64,000 bases of DNA from Butyrivibrio hungatei (lineage in GTDB: Bacteria > Bacillota > Clostridia > Lachnospirales > Lachnospiraceae). Where the stretch lies: assembly GCF_900101605.1 (NCBI RefSeq), contig NZ_FMUR01000013.1:55528-119527 (forward strand). Direction: 5' to 3'. The notes beneath the pieces were generated by a model that saw only the letters and a list, made by a program, of their open reading frames with translations, did no database searches and was not told the DNA's origin. Position numbers and translations under genes: made by a program. Positions within the stretch are counted from its first letter, which is position 1, and the number at the start of each line of letters is the position of its first letter. This document shows, in pieces, positions 35,166-45,500 of the stretch.

Positions 35166-36628
35166 TTAGATTTGCAGATTTTTCCTTCTGCTATGAAGGA
35201 ATGAATGAAGATACATTGAAGAATATAAATATGGAGATAAAAGACGGTGAGTTTCTCTTGCTCACGGGAAGAAGCGGCTGCGGAAAGTCAACCTTACTTC
35301 GTTCGTTAAACGGACTGATTCCACATTTTTATCCCGGGGAAACAAAAGGAGATCTTTTATACGGAGAAAAATCTTTGCTCAAGATGCTTCCTTCTGAGAT
35401 TGCGGGAAAGGTAGGTACGGTGTTTCAGGATCCGCGCTCTCAGTTCTTTATGACCGATACGACAAGGGAGCTTGCTTTTGGCTGTGAGAATATGGGTTAT
35501 GAGCGCGAAGAGATAATAAGCAGAGTTGAGAAAGCGGTGACCGATCTTGAGCTTGAACAGTATCTTAATCGAAGTATTTTTGCGCTATCAAGTGGTGAGA
35601 AGCAGCAGATAGCAATTGGCTCTGTATATGCACTTGCGCCAAAAGTATACATATTTGACGAACCTTCTGCAAATCTCGATCATGAGGCTACAAAGCGCCT
35701 TGCGGGAATAATGAAGAAGCTGAAAAGTGCAGGATATACGATAATTGTCGCAGATCACAGATTTTATTATTTAAGAGATCTTATTGATAGCGTCATATAT
35801 ATAGAAAATGGCAGTATAGTTGCAAGATACACGGGAAAAGAGTTTTGTGAGCTTGATAAAACGCTGAGGATTCATAAGGGACTAAGAACAGTTTATCCCG
35901 AAAAAGAAATCGATAATAAGCAGGATGATAAATTGGCTGTGAAATCGAGGCTTGGAGGACATAAGCTTAAGGTTGAAAATCTTTCTTTTGAATATGAAAA
36001 GAAGCAAAGGATACTTGATAATATTTCATTTGAAGCGTCTCCCGGAGATGTTATAGGTGTTATCGGACATAACGGAGCGGGGAAGACAACATTGATTTCC
36101 GTACTAACTGGAATATTAAAAGAGAAAGGCGGAAAGGTGTATTATGGTGGAAAGAAGCTTTCACCTGCAAACAGGCGCAGGTTATCTTATCTTGTAATGC
36201 AGGATGCCGATTATCAGCTCTTTACAACAAGTGTGGAAGAGGAACTTACGCTTGGAATATCAGATGTTGACAGTGACCTTGTTTCAGGTACGCTTGATAA
36301 GCTTGCACTTTCAGAATATAAAGATAAACATCCGGCAGCTCTTTCGGGAGGGCAAAAACAGCGTGTTACTATCGGCGCATCTCTTATAAAAAACAGTGAA
36401 GTGCTTTATTTTGATGAACCGACAAGCGGACTTGATTATGATTCTATGATAAGGGTAAGTGAACTTATAAAAGAGCTTTCAGGCGGCGGAGCCATTATTT
36501 TTCTTGTATCACATGACTTTGAGTTTATCACTCACACATGCACAAGGATGTTTGATCTGGATGCAGAGAAGATGCTTGATGTGAATAAGGGAAATTTGCA
36601 GATGCTTGCGAAGAAGTATTTTGCATAA
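35162..36628 (+). CDS. ECF transporter double ATPase, set 2
   Basis: The 488-residue protein holds two ATPase domains in one chain. Domain 1 has GRSGCGKSTLL near residue 36, LSSGEKQQIAIG and FDEPSANLD. Domain 2 has GHNGAGKTTLIS near residue 305, LSGGQKQRVTIG and FDEPTSGLD. In many ECF transporters these are separate EcfA1 and EcfA2 subunits. The first signature is SSGE rather than SGGE. The ATG at 35162 overlaps the T gene stop and has GGAG six bases upstream. Confidence 0.92.
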   Translation: MIRFADFSFCYEGMNEDTLKNINMEIKDGEFLLLTGRSGCGKSTLLRSLNGLIPHFYPGETKGDLLYGEKSLLKMLPSEIAGKVGTVFQDPRSQFFMTDTTRELAFGCENMGYEREEIISRVEKAVTDLELEQYLNRSIFALSSGEKQQIAIGSVYALAPKVYIFDEPSANLDHEATKRLAGIMKKLKSAGYTIIVADHRFYYLRDLIDSVIYIENGSIVARYTGKEFCELDKTLRIHKGLRTVYPEKEIDNKQDDKLAVKSRLGGHKLKVENLSFEYEKKQRILDNISFEASPGDVIGVIGHNGAGKTTLISVLTGILKEKGGKVYYGGKKLSPANRRRLSYLVMQDADYQLFTTSVEEELTLGISDVDSDLVSGTLDKLALSEYKDKHPAALSGGQKQRVTIGASLIKNSEVLYFDEPTSGLDYDSMIRVSELIKELSGGGAIIFLVSHDFEFITHTCTRMFDLDAEKMLDVNKGNLQMLAKKYFA

Positions 36629-36653
36629 AATATAAATATAAAAAGGAGCAGGT

Positions 36654-37277
36654 ATGACAACAGTAATTACAGTAGGCCTTATAGGAGCGCTTCTTATGTT
36701 CTGCGGAGACATGACCTTATACTTTGATAAGGATGATTATGTGCAAGACGGAACAATAAATCCTATTATTGATATTATGAAAGAGCTTCCTCCAAAGCGT
36801 GTTATGCTTGGCGGCTTGATAGGGCCTGTAGCGGCGTTTCTTTATTGTATAGGCTTTTATCACATTGTACTGATTACGGATGAGGCATTTCATAATGCTG
36901 CGTTTGCGGCATTTTTGCTAAGTTGTTTCGGTATTATTGCAGGAGGTGCATATCACAGTCACTGTGCTTATCTTGGACTTCTTGGAGCAGATGAGCATCG
37001 AGACGGTTTAGATATAGCCATGAAGTATTTTCAGAAGCTTGCACTTATATTGTATGCAGGTGAAGGCTTGGGACTTCTGATTTTGATAGTTCTGATAGCT
37101 TTAGGAAAGACAGTGTTCCCGCAGTGGATGGCACTGATATCTCCCGGAGTTCTTTTTCTTTTAAAGCCATTATCAAGGAAACTCCCCAAGGGACTTCATA
37201 TGGTCATATGCGGAGGGTATACTAATTTCATTTTTATTGTGTATTACGCTGTGGCTATCATGCAGACTTTGTTATAA
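36654..37277 (+). CDS. Polytopic membrane protein of unknown function
   Basis: I do not recognise the family. The 207-residue product has about six hydrophobic segments, an early acidic loop (GDMTLYFDKDDY) and the motif GGAYHSHCAYLGLLG near residue 102, with two His and one Cys in the membrane or at its edge. It follows ECF set 2 by 25 bases with a good AAAAGGAG site and ends at a terminator, so it is the last gene of that operon. A role in the same transport process is likely by position only. Confidence 0.7.
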   Translation: MTTVITVGLIGALLMFCGDMTLYFDKDDYVQDGTINPIIDIMKELPPKRVMLGGLIGPVAAFLYCIGFYHIVLITDEAFHNAAFAAFLLSCFGIIAGGAYHSHCAYLGLLGADEHRDGLDIAMKYFQKLALILYAGEGLGLLILIVLIALGKTVFPQWMALISPGVLFLLKPLSRKLPKGLHMVICGGYTNFIFIVYYAVAIMQTLL

Positions 37278-37286
37278 TCAAAGAGG

Positions 37287-37323
37287 AAAGTCATTTAGTT
37301 TAAACGCTAAATGGCTTTTTTTA
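37287..37323 (+). terminator. Rho-independent terminator
   Basis: AAGTCATTTAG pairs with CTAAATGGCTT (one G-T pair) and runs into seven T. It ends the set 2 operon. Confidence 0.88.
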
Positions 37324-37353
37324 TCAAGTAGGGAAATAATCCTCATAGTTTTA

Positions 37354-37405
37354 TTGACAGGGAGTTTGGTAAGTGATATAAAACGATAGTTAGTTCTTGC
37401 TAACT
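37354..37405 (+). promoter_or_regulatory. Promoter and GTTAG-type operator 7 (ECF set 3)
   Basis: TTGACA (37354-37359), 17 bases, TATAAA (37377-37382), then AGTTAGT-TCTT-GCTAACT (37388-37405), starting five bases after the -10. This is the clearest promoter/operator pair in the window. Confidence 0.82.
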
Positions 37406-37423
37406 GAAAGGGGAGTAAAATGT

Positions 37424-38008
37424 ATGGAAAAAAAATTTGAAATCAAAGATCTTATTACAGTAGGAGTATTTTCGGCTCTTTACTTTGTAGTCATGTTTGC
37501 GGTAGCTTGTTTTGGCTTTATTCCCATTTTTATGGTTTTCACGCCGTTTCTTTGCCCGCTTGTGGCAGGAATTCCGCTTATGCTTTATTTTTCAAAAATT
37601 AAGCATTTTGGAATGATAACTATCACCGGTACATTAATTGGAATTATCATGTTCGTTATCGGACATCCTTATCCGATCCTTCTTTTCTGTATAGGTGCAG
37701 GTCTTTTAACAGAAGTTATTTTAAAGATGGGGAACTATCAGAGCATTAAGCATTGTGTGGCAGGTTCGGCGGTTTTCAGCTTGTGGTTCCTTGGCATGGT
37801 TATAGCATTTTTCTTTAGTTTCCGTGAAGCTTATTTTGCCAGCATTGTTGACGGATATGGACAGGAATATGTTGAAGCTATGAAGAGTTACACTCCTACA
37901 TGGGTATTCTTTGCAATGATTATTATGTGCCTTGTTGGTGGTGCAATCGGTGGACTCTTGGGAGCTAAGGTACTTAAAAAGCATTTTCGTAAGGCGGGTA
38001 TGGCGTAA
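37424..38008 (+). CDS. ECF transporter S component, Trep_Strep family, set 3
   Basis: The 194-residue membrane protein has KDLITVGVFSALYFVVMF at the start, IPIFMVFTPFLCPLVAGIPLML, and GGAIGGLLGAKVLKKHFRKAGMA at the end, closely resembling set 1. AAGGGGAG lies nine bases before the ATG. Its stop overlaps the T gene start by one base. It is the set nearest to the biosynthetic operon, so it is the best candidate for uptake of that product. Confidence 0.85.
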   Translation: MEKKFEIKDLITVGVFSALYFVVMFAVACFGFIPIFMVFTPFLCPLVAGIPLMLYFSKIKHFGMITITGTLIGIIMFVIGHPYPILLFCIGAGLLTEVILKMGNYQSIKHCVAGSAVFSLWFLGMVIAFFFSFREAYFASIVDGYGQEYVEAMKSYTPTWVFFAMIIMCLVGGAIGGLLGAKVLKKHFRKAGMA

Positions 38009-38727
38009 TGGAATTTGGAGTATGTAGCGATAAGTCCAAAGCTTTTATAAGGTTGGATCCGCGAAGCAAACTGCTCCTTCTTATGGCGATATCTATTATT
38101 ATGATAGGCGGAACCACAGTAGGGATAGAGGGGGTGCTGCGTATTATTTGTGCGGCAATCCCTTTCTTGTTGCTGCTGAGTATAAGGCAATACAAGGCGG
38201 CAACCATATATTTACTGCTTTTAGGAACGGCACTATTTTGTGAAAAGCAAGTGGCACCCTATACTCATGGGATGTGCAATATTATCCTCATGATGATTTG
38301 CGGTTTGATTACCAGATTTGTTGCCGGTTATATGATGGGGTGGTACACAGTTAAATCCACATCTGTAAGTGAATTTATAACGGCTATGGAGCACATGCAT
38401 TGTCCTTCATTCATAAGCATTCCTATATCAGTTATGTTTCGCTATTTTCCAACTTTATCAGAAGAATACAAATCAATAAATGACGCGAAAAGGATGCGAG
38501 AGTTGGGGCACCCATTAAAGCAGCCTTTGACTTATGTTGAATACATATTAGTGCCACTTATGATGTCTACGGTCAGAATAGCAGACGAATTATCAGCGGC
38601 TTCATTGTCTAAAGGTCTTAGTGCAGGAGAAAAACGCACGCATATCTGCGAAATAGGTATAGGATCGATTGACATAGTGGCTATCATTGGCTCTATAACG
38701 ATGTTTGTTTTATTTTTAGTTTATTAG
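38008..38727 (+). CDS. ECF transporter T component (EcfT), set 3
   Basis: The 239-residue membrane protein matches the other T components: IRLDPRSKLLLLMAIS near the start and a C-terminal coupling region LSAASLSKGLSAGEKR, where the usual Arg of the A-R-G motif is Lys. It follows the S gene without a gap and precedes the ATPase gene by eight bases. Confidence 0.86.
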   Translation: MEFGVCSDKSKAFIRLDPRSKLLLLMAISIIMIGGTTVGIEGVLRIICAAIPFLLLLSIRQYKAATIYLLLLGTALFCEKQVAPYTHGMCNIILMMICGLITRFVAGYMMGWYTVKSTSVSEFITAMEHMHCPSFISIPISVMFRYFPTLSEEYKSINDAKRMRELGHPLKQPLTYVEYILVPLMMSTVRIADELSAASLSKGLSAGEKRTHICEIGIGSIDIVAIIGSITMFVLFLVY

Positions 38728-38735
38728 GTGAGAAG

Positions 38736-40241
38736 ATGATAGAATTCAAAAATGTTTCGTACTCGTACAATGTAGTTGATGCAGATGGCAATGCAGTTGA
38801 TAAAGGTGGAGTTTCCAATATAAACCTTACCATAGCAGATGGAGAGTTTGTTGTTTTAACCGGTGGTTCGGGATGCGGCAAGACAACAATAACAAGAATG
38901 ATAAACGGACTTATTCCCCAATACTACAAAGGTACTATGGACGGAACGGTAGAACTAGATGGCAAGGATATCTCTGAAACGCCGATATATGAAATAGCAA
39001 AACATGTCGGCAGTGTATTTCAGAATCCACGATCTCAGTTCTTTAATGTAAATACCACTGATGAGATTGCTTTTGCATCAGAAAATCAGAGGAGAGTTCC
39101 GTTGGAGATAAAAAGCTCAATAAGAGAAACTGCATCTTCAATGTCTATAGAAAGATTGTTAAACAGAAATATATTTGAGCTTTCCGGAGGCGAAAAGCAA
39201 ATAATTGCTTGTGCAGGGATTAACGTGCTATCACCGGATATAGTTGTTCTTGATGAGCCCTCTTCTAATTTGGATTTTTATGCCATAGAAAGGCTAAAGG
39301 AAATTCTGCAGGACTGGAAGGCTCAGGGCAAAACGATTATTGTTGCCGAGCATAGACTTTTCTTCTTGAGAGAGTTGGCTGACAGATTGCTGATAATGCA
39401 AAATGGAGAAATTATCCATGAACTGAATAAAGAAAGGATTTCTACCATTAGCAGTGCTGAGACTGAAAAGCTTGGAATCAGACCATTGAGGCTGGACGAT
39501 CTGCAGACAGATTTCCAGCATAGAGAGCAATCAGATATAACAATAACTCTTGAGAATTTTTGCTTTTCATATAGTGATGGTGAACACGGTATAGACATAC
39601 CTGAATTAGAGGTGCCTTCCAATAGCGTTATTGCAGTCATTGGGCATAATGGCGCGGGAAAGAGCACCCTCGTAAGAAATATTTGTGGCCTTGAAAAGAA
39701 GTTCAAAGGCGTAATGCGATATGGCAAGAAGACCTTGAAAAATAAAGAGAGGTTGCATAACTGCTATATGATTATGCAGGATGTAAATCATCAGTTATTT
39801 ACAGAAAGCGTAAAAGATGAAGCGGTGCTTAGCATAACAGACGCCTCTCTTAGTGAGGAAGAAAAAGAAAAAAAAGCACTTGATATTTTGTCTCAGCTTG
39901 ATTTGTATGAATATGCTGACATTCATCCTATGGCTCTTTCCGGAGGGCAGAAGCAAAGAGTGGCTATCGCTTCCGGTTTAGCCTCCGAAAAAGGGGTCAT
40001 GATATTCGATGAGCCAACAAGCGGACTTGATCTTTCTCACATGAAACAGGTATCAGACGAATTGATCAAGCTGCGAAAATTGGGCAAAACAGTTTTTGTT
40101 GTAACTCACGATTTGGAGCTGATACTGTCTTGTTGCGACAGAGTGGTTCATCTGGAAAAAGGGGCAGTTATGGAAAACTATGATATATGTGAGAGTAACA
40201 TTTTAAAGCTTAAAGCTTTTTTTGGAAAAGAAGCTATGTAA
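38736..40241 (+). CDS. ECF transporter double ATPase, set 3
   Basis: The 501-residue protein has two ATPase domains: GGSGCGKTTITR near residue 46 with LSGGEKQIIAC and LDEPSSNLD, and GHNGAGKSTLVR near residue 302 with LSGGQKQRVAIASG and FDEPTSGLD. GGTGAG precedes the ATG. The gene ends at a terminator before the biosynthetic operon. Unlike set 1 it carries no exporter fusion. Confidence 0.92.
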   Translation: MIEFKNVSYSYNVVDADGNAVDKGGVSNINLTIADGEFVVLTGGSGCGKTTITRMINGLIPQYYKGTMDGTVELDGKDISETPIYEIAKHVGSVFQNPRSQFFNVNTTDEIAFASENQRRVPLEIKSSIRETASSMSIERLLNRNIFELSGGEKQIIACAGINVLSPDIVVLDEPSSNLDFYAIERLKEILQDWKAQGKTIIVAEHRLFFLRELADRLLIMQNGEIIHELNKERISTISSAETEKLGIRPLRLDDLQTDFQHREQSDITITLENFCFSYSDGEHGIDIPELEVPSNSVIAVIGHNGAGKSTLVRNICGLEKKFKGVMRYGKKTLKNKERLHNCYMIMQDVNHQLFTESVKDEAVLSITDASLSEEEKEKKALDILSQLDLYEYADIHPMALSGGQKQRVAIASGLASEKGVMIFDEPTSGLDLSHMKQVSDELIKLRKLGKTVFVVTHDLELILSCCDRVVHLEKGAVMENYDICESNILKLKAFFGKEAM

Positions 40242-40243
40242 AG

Positions 40244-40284
40244 CATGTGCCTGATCCAGCGTGACTGGTCGGGCATATCTTTTT
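40244..40284 (+). terminator. Rho-independent terminator
   Basis: ATGTGCC...GATCCA pairs with TGGTC GGGCATAT (one or two bulges) and is followed by five T. It separates ECF set 3 from the biosynthetic operon. Confidence 0.75.
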
Positions 40285-40315
40285 ACTGAAAAGTGGAGGA
40301 ATTACTGCAACATAA

Positions 40316-40333
40316 AGTTAGTTTAAGCTAACT
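40316..40333. promoter_or_regulatory. GTTAG-type operator 8 (biosynthetic operon)
   Basis: AGTTAGT-TTAA-GCTAACT lies 24 bases before the first biosynthetic gene and is nearly the same as operator 7. A CATAAA just upstream could be the -10; no good -35 is visible, which would fit a promoter needing an activator such as the AraC protein. Confidence 0.75.
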
Positions 40334-40356
40334 AAAGGTGAGAGGGAAATAATTTT

Positions 40357-41451
40357 ATGAAAAATGTTGGAGTTCTGGGAGCAGCCGGAAGTGTTGGAAG
40401 GTACGCCCTAAAGTATCTTACAGATACAGAAAAATATAATGTTTTTGCTTTTGGGCATAAAGAAGAAAAGATTAAGGGCGACAGCTTCTTCAATAATCTT
40501 TCAAAGGTGAAATGGACCTTTGGAGATATGCAAAAAAAAGAAAATCTGATGGAGTTTATAAACGGCAAGGATGTTATTTTAAATGCCATGTTTTGTCCGG
40601 AAGATATAAGGATATTTATTTCCGAAATCTGTGAGACAAAAGGAATTCCTTGCGTGGATACAGGAATTCCATCCTGTGAATTAACTAAACTTCCGAAGAA
40701 AACTCTTTATATATATGGGGCAGGTGCTCTTCCCGGATTATCAGCGGTGATAGGAGTATATGCAGCCGGAAACTTCAAAGAAATAAATGAATATGCTCAC
40801 ATCACATCAATGGACGGCCTTTTTTCAAGGGGCGCAGCGTACGATTATCTGGAAGGTGTGAGCAAAGATGTTCTGGAAAAGAAAGCACCTACAGAAATAC
40901 GTAAAGACGTTACAATCCCCTTTATCGGCAATAATGATCTGCGACAGTATCAGGATTCGGAAACGGAGGTAGTGGCTCGTGTCACAGGATGTAAAGGTTG
41001 CCGTCATTACATTGCTTTTGGGAATACAAATATGCAAAAGGCTGTGGAGCATTCTGTTTTGACTTTTCCTGATAAGCCAAAAGAAGCAGTGGAACAGCTG
41101 ATGTTACAAAGTCAGCTTAACTATAGCCGTTCAAAAGAGCATATGGCATTCCTGATTGAGGTAAACGGTTGCGACATAAATGACGAGAATAAAGTCCGAT
41201 CAACAGTTGTGAAATTTACTTCCTCACCGGCTTTAACGGGAATTTCAGCCGGGATAGTGACAGAACTTGTTGCTAAAGAAAAGATTATTAAAGGGGCTTT
41301 TTGTTTTTCACAGTTTCCGGCAACAAATCTATATGAAAAATATATTGATGATATTGTGGATAGACTGCGTAGTTCGCCGGAAATGTTAATGTTCGAAGAA
41401 TTTGACCTTAGACTTGATGACTTAAATACAGAAATGACTGGAGAGATATGA
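40357..41451 (+). CDS. Saccharopine-dehydrogenase-like NAD(P)-binding protein
   Basis: The 364-residue product begins with a Rossmann signature (VGVLGAAGSVGRYAL) and has the general plan of saccharopine dehydrogenase-like oxidoreductases: a DVILNAMFCPED block near residue 70 and GAGALPGLSAVIGVYAA near residue 126. It is the first gene of the biosynthetic operon and overlaps the thiazolinyl reductase gene by ATGA. I know of no fixed role for such a protein in pyochelin or yersiniabactin synthesis, so it may add a step, for instance reduction of a keto or imine group. Staphylopine-type opine dehydrogenases are a functional parallel but a different sequence family. Confidence 0.7.
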   Translation: MKNVGVLGAAGSVGRYALKYLTDTEKYNVFAFGHKEEKIKGDSFFNNLSKVKWTFGDMQKKENLMEFINGKDVILNAMFCPEDIRIFISEICETKGIPCVDTGIPSCELTKLPKKTLYIYGAGALPGLSAVIGVYAAGNFKEINEYAHITSMDGLFSRGAAYDYLEGVSKDVLEKKAPTEIRKDVTIPFIGNNDLRQYQDSETEVVARVTGCKGCRHYIAFGNTNMQKAVEHSVLTFPDKPKEAVEQLMLQSQLNYSRSKEHMAFLIEVNGCDINDENKVRSTVVKFTSSPALTGISAGIVTELVAKEKIIKGAFCFSQFPATNLYEKYIDDIVDRLRSSPEMLMFEEFDLRLDDLNTEMTGEI

Positions 41452-42560
41452 TTGTGAAAAATAAGATTAAAGCAATTGTTTGCGGAACGACCTTTGGGCA
41501 ATTCTATTGCGAGGCATTAACCTTGTTATCAGATGAAATAGAATTTGTTGGAATTTTATCTACAGGCAGTGAACGTTCAAAAAGATGCGCAGCTAATTAT
41601 GGGGTTAATTCCTACACTTCTATAGACGAGCTGGAAGATGATATTCAGTTGGCCTGCGTTGCAGTTAGATCAGGTGTTCTGGGAGGAAATGGCACCGAAC
41701 TGGCAGAAGCTTTGCTGGAGCGGGGGATAAATGTAATCCAGGAACAACCGGTGCATTACAAAGATGCGGAACGATGCATACGTGCAGCAAAGAAAAACAA
41801 AGTCTTATATCGTATAGGAGACCTGTACGAGTTCTTACCAAATATAAAGTGCTTCATAGAAAGTGCGAAGGCAATATGCAGTATATCAAAGCCAATCTAT
41901 CTAGATATAGGCGGAGCATCCCAAGTGACTTATCCGCTTGTTAGAATTCTTTCTGAGGCTCTACCGTCGATGAGACCATTTGAAATTAAGCAGGTGGGTA
42001 GAGATTCTCATCCTTTCGATGCAGTATCGGCGTCAATCGGAGGAGTGACTGCTTTAATGCAGATTCAAAACGAAGTAGCTCCGGATGATCCCGACAATTT
42101 CATGCATTATCTTCATCGTATAACAATTATCACTGAACAAGGCAGGCTTTGTCTTGAAGATACCACCGGTGGGGTTATGTGGTATGGGAAGATGTTTGTT
42201 CCTGTTCACGACGCAAATACAACAATTCATGCTGATTCATCCACAGATACAAGCATGTCCTTGCCTCAACATATCCGCTTATATGAATCAAAAGAGAATA
42301 GTTTTTTTGAAGTGTTTAAAGCGCAGTGGATACCTGCTATAGCTGAGGATATTAGCTGTATGTTGAAGCTTTGCAGAGAAGAAAACAAGGCTGAAGCAGG
42401 AAGCTACTATACCAAAACGGTGTATTCGGCAAAGGTGTGGCAACAGTTGACAGCGGAGCTGGGATTTCCTGAGCTTATACAGGCAAGTAATAACGAGGAA
42501 TCTGATGTTACCAAAACAATAAAAGATTTGCAGAAAAAATACATAGGAGAGAGTTTGTGA
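41448..42560 (+). CDS. Thiazolinyl imide reductase (YbtU/Irp3/PchG-like)
   Basis: The 370-residue product is a Gfo/Idh/MocA-fold oxidoreductase. Its N-terminal IVCGTTFGQFYCEAL, GILSTGSERSKRCAANYGV, ACVAVRSGVLGGNGTELAEALLERG and VIQEQPVHYKD blocks are typical of thiazolinyl imide reductases. These enzymes use NADPH to reduce one carrier-bound thiazoline ring to a thiazolidine during pyochelin and yersiniabactin assembly. Its presence strongly supports thiazoline chemistry in this cluster. It lies between the Rossmann protein (ATGA overlap) and the NRPS gene (one base between stop and start). Confidence 0.93.
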   Translation: MIVKNKIKAIVCGTTFGQFYCEALTLLSDEIEFVGILSTGSERSKRCAANYGVNSYTSIDELEDDIQLACVAVRSGVLGGNGTELAEALLERGINVIQEQPVHYKDAERCIRAAKKNKVLYRIGDLYEFLPNIKCFIESAKAICSISKPIYLDIGGASQVTYPLVRILSEALPSMRPFEIKQVGRDSHPFDAVSASIGGVTALMQIQNEVAPDDPDNFMHYLHRITIITEQGRLCLEDTTGGVMWYGKMFVPVHDANTTIHADSSTDTSMSLPQHIRLYESKENSFFEVFKAQWIPAIAEDISCMLKLCREENKAEAGSYYTKTVYSAKVWQQLTAELGFPELIQASNNEESDVTKTIKDLQKKYIGESL

Positions 42561-42561
42561 T

Positions 42562-45500
42562 ATGACAGAAAATTACAGTAAAGCATTGAGTTTGATTGAA
42601 AAACTGGAAAATAAAGGCGTATCTCTCTGGAAAGAGGATGAAAAAATAAAATTCAAAGCAAATACAGGAGCTATACAGCCGGAAGATATTGCGCAGTTGA
42701 AGGAGTTAAAGAGTGAGCTGTTGGAATTATTAGATCCTGACAATAGAAAGATTACTCTTTCAGAAAATAAAGCAGACAGGTACAAACCATTCGTGCTTAC
42801 AGATGTACAGCAATCCTACCTTATGGGAAGAAGTAATCTGTTTGATTACGGCGGACTTTCATGTCATATTTACCTTCAACTGAATTATGAAAAATTGGAT
42901 GTGAATGAAGTAGAGAGAGTATGGAACTATCTCATAGACCGTCATGAGATGCTTAGAGCTGTGATGCATGAAGAGGGGTATCAGCAGATACTTGAAAAGG
43001 CTCCGCATTTTGCTGTTAAGGATTATAAGAACACCCCTGCCGAACAGGTGATGGAAGAAATGGGACATCAGCAGTTTGAAGTGGGCAGCTGGCCATATTT
43101 TGCAGTGGGAGTATCAAACTATGATGACAGTGCGATAATGCATTTTTCAATTGAATTCATTATTGCTGACTGGACCAGTATTTGGATGCTACTCCATCAA
43201 TTTGAAGAATTATATTTCGGTAAAGTGGATGAAATACCTGAAGTTAAGGTGAGCTTCAGAGACTATGTTTTAGCTGAAAGAGAAATGAAAGAAAGTGCAG
43301 CCTGTGAAAGGGATAAGCACTATTGGTTAAATAAATTAGAAGATTTCCCAACCTGTCCGCAGATAGATACAGAGCCATATTCTGCAAACAAAGAAGCACG
43401 ATTCGATAGAAAGTTTTTGCAGCTTACACCGGAACTTTGGGAAAATGTTAAAAATTTTGCTTATAAATTCAATGTCACTCCCACAGCTCTTGTATTAATG
43501 GCTTATGCCCATACATTAAGCTGCTTCAGCGAAAACAAGAGATTTGCAATTAATCTTACTATGCTAAACAGACAACCTCTTCATGAGGATATTGGTAAGG
43601 TTATTGGAGATTTCACGTCACTTACACTTTTGGATATTGATTTAGATAATAATGAAACATTTATTGAAAATGTAAAGCGTGCCAACATGCAGCTGTTCGA
43701 GGATATGGATCACAATTTGTATTCCGGAGTTGCATTTATGCGTGAGCTTGCAAACAGAAAAGGAAGCGCAGCTGCGACAATGCCTTATGTGTTTACAAGT
43801 GCTGTGGGACTATTGTCCTCTATGGACGATGCAACTGTAAAGGGAATGGTTTCAGGAATTGGTATCAGTCAAACTCCACAGGTATTTATTGATTGTCAGG
43901 TTATGGATGGAAATTTCGGCATGCAGGTCAACTGGGATGTGCGAAGAGGTGTGTTCAAGGATGGTGTTATTGATGACATGTTTACATTATTCAGTGAATT
44001 TCTTCAGGCCATGGCAAATGGTGTAGAACCGGAGATTGCAGCAAAGCAGACATATCCAAAGTATCAGAAATCTATATTTTTAAATGCTAACGATACAGCT
44101 TTGAAACTACCTAAGCATCTTCTCCATGACAAAGTTCTGGAAGCGGCCGAGAAATACCCAGATAAAATTGCAGTTGTGGCCGGAGAAAATAAATATACCT
44201 ATTCTGAGCTTATTGAAATAGCAGGAAAAATTTTTGGTGGCTTAATGGAAAACGGTGTAAAGGCAGGAGACACTGTGGGAATAGCTGCCAAGAAATCTGT
44301 TTACCAGCCTGCAGCTGCTATAGCAATACTTGCTGCAGGGGCTGTTTATGTGCCTATATCAACGGAACAGGGCGCTAATCGAATTGGCCGAATTATAGAA
44401 CGTGCGGGCATTAGTACGGTTATCACTTTAACTGATGATGAGACAGAATATCCTGATGGAATTAAAAAAATATTTGTGGATGCAGAGGGAAATAGTGTAG
44501 AGCTTCCTAAAACAAATTCAATTGATGCAAGTAGTTTGGCTTATATTATTTTTACATCCGGTTCCACAGGTGAGCCTAAGGGGGTTGCGATATCTCACGG
44601 CGCAGCGGTAAATACCATCGAGGACATAATTCGTAAATACGATATTAATGAAAATGATAGCACTATAGGCGTATCGCAATTGAGTTTTGATTTGTCTGTG
44701 TTTGACATATTCGGATTGCTTTCAGTTGGCGGCACAGTGGTATATCCGGAGGATAGTAGGAAAAAAGAACCTGAGTATCTTGCTAAGATTATTGAACGAG
44801 AGGGGGTTACAGTTTGGAATAGTGTGCCATCACTTTTAAACATGGTGATGGTATATCTGGATTATGAGAACAATGTTCCGGATATTTCTTCTCTAAGATT
44901 AGTGATGCTATCAGGCGACTGGATACCGCTCTTCCTTCCGGATAGGCTGCATGGCTATTCAAAGGATGCCAGAGTTGTAAGCCTTGGCGGTGCAACTGAG
45001 GCAGCTATCTGGTCTATTTATCACGACTACGAAGGACCATCAGAAGGATTTGCAAGCATACCATACGGCCTTCCACTGGCTAATCAGCAGTTTAGAATTC
45101 TTGACAGTAGACTTAAGGATAGGCCTGTAGGTGTAAAGGGTGATATTTACATTTTAGGTGATGGGCTTGCTGACGGATATTACAACGATAAAGAAAAGAC
45201 TGACCTTCAGTTTATAAAAGATCCTGAGACCGGAAGGATGATGTATAAGACCGGTGACATAGGAAAATATCACAAGAATGGTGAAATAGAATTCCTTGGA
45301 CGTTCAGACTCCCAAATTAAGTTCAATGGACACAGAATTGAACTTGGAGAAATCGAGAGCGCAGTAAAGCGTTCAGGAACTGTTGAAAACTGCTCGGTAG
45401 TATATACAAGCAACGAAGGTGAACATGCCATGATTTGCTTTTATGAGCCGGCTTTCTCAGATGATAATCAGAAAGAAGAGTATATCAATGAGCAGAAAGA

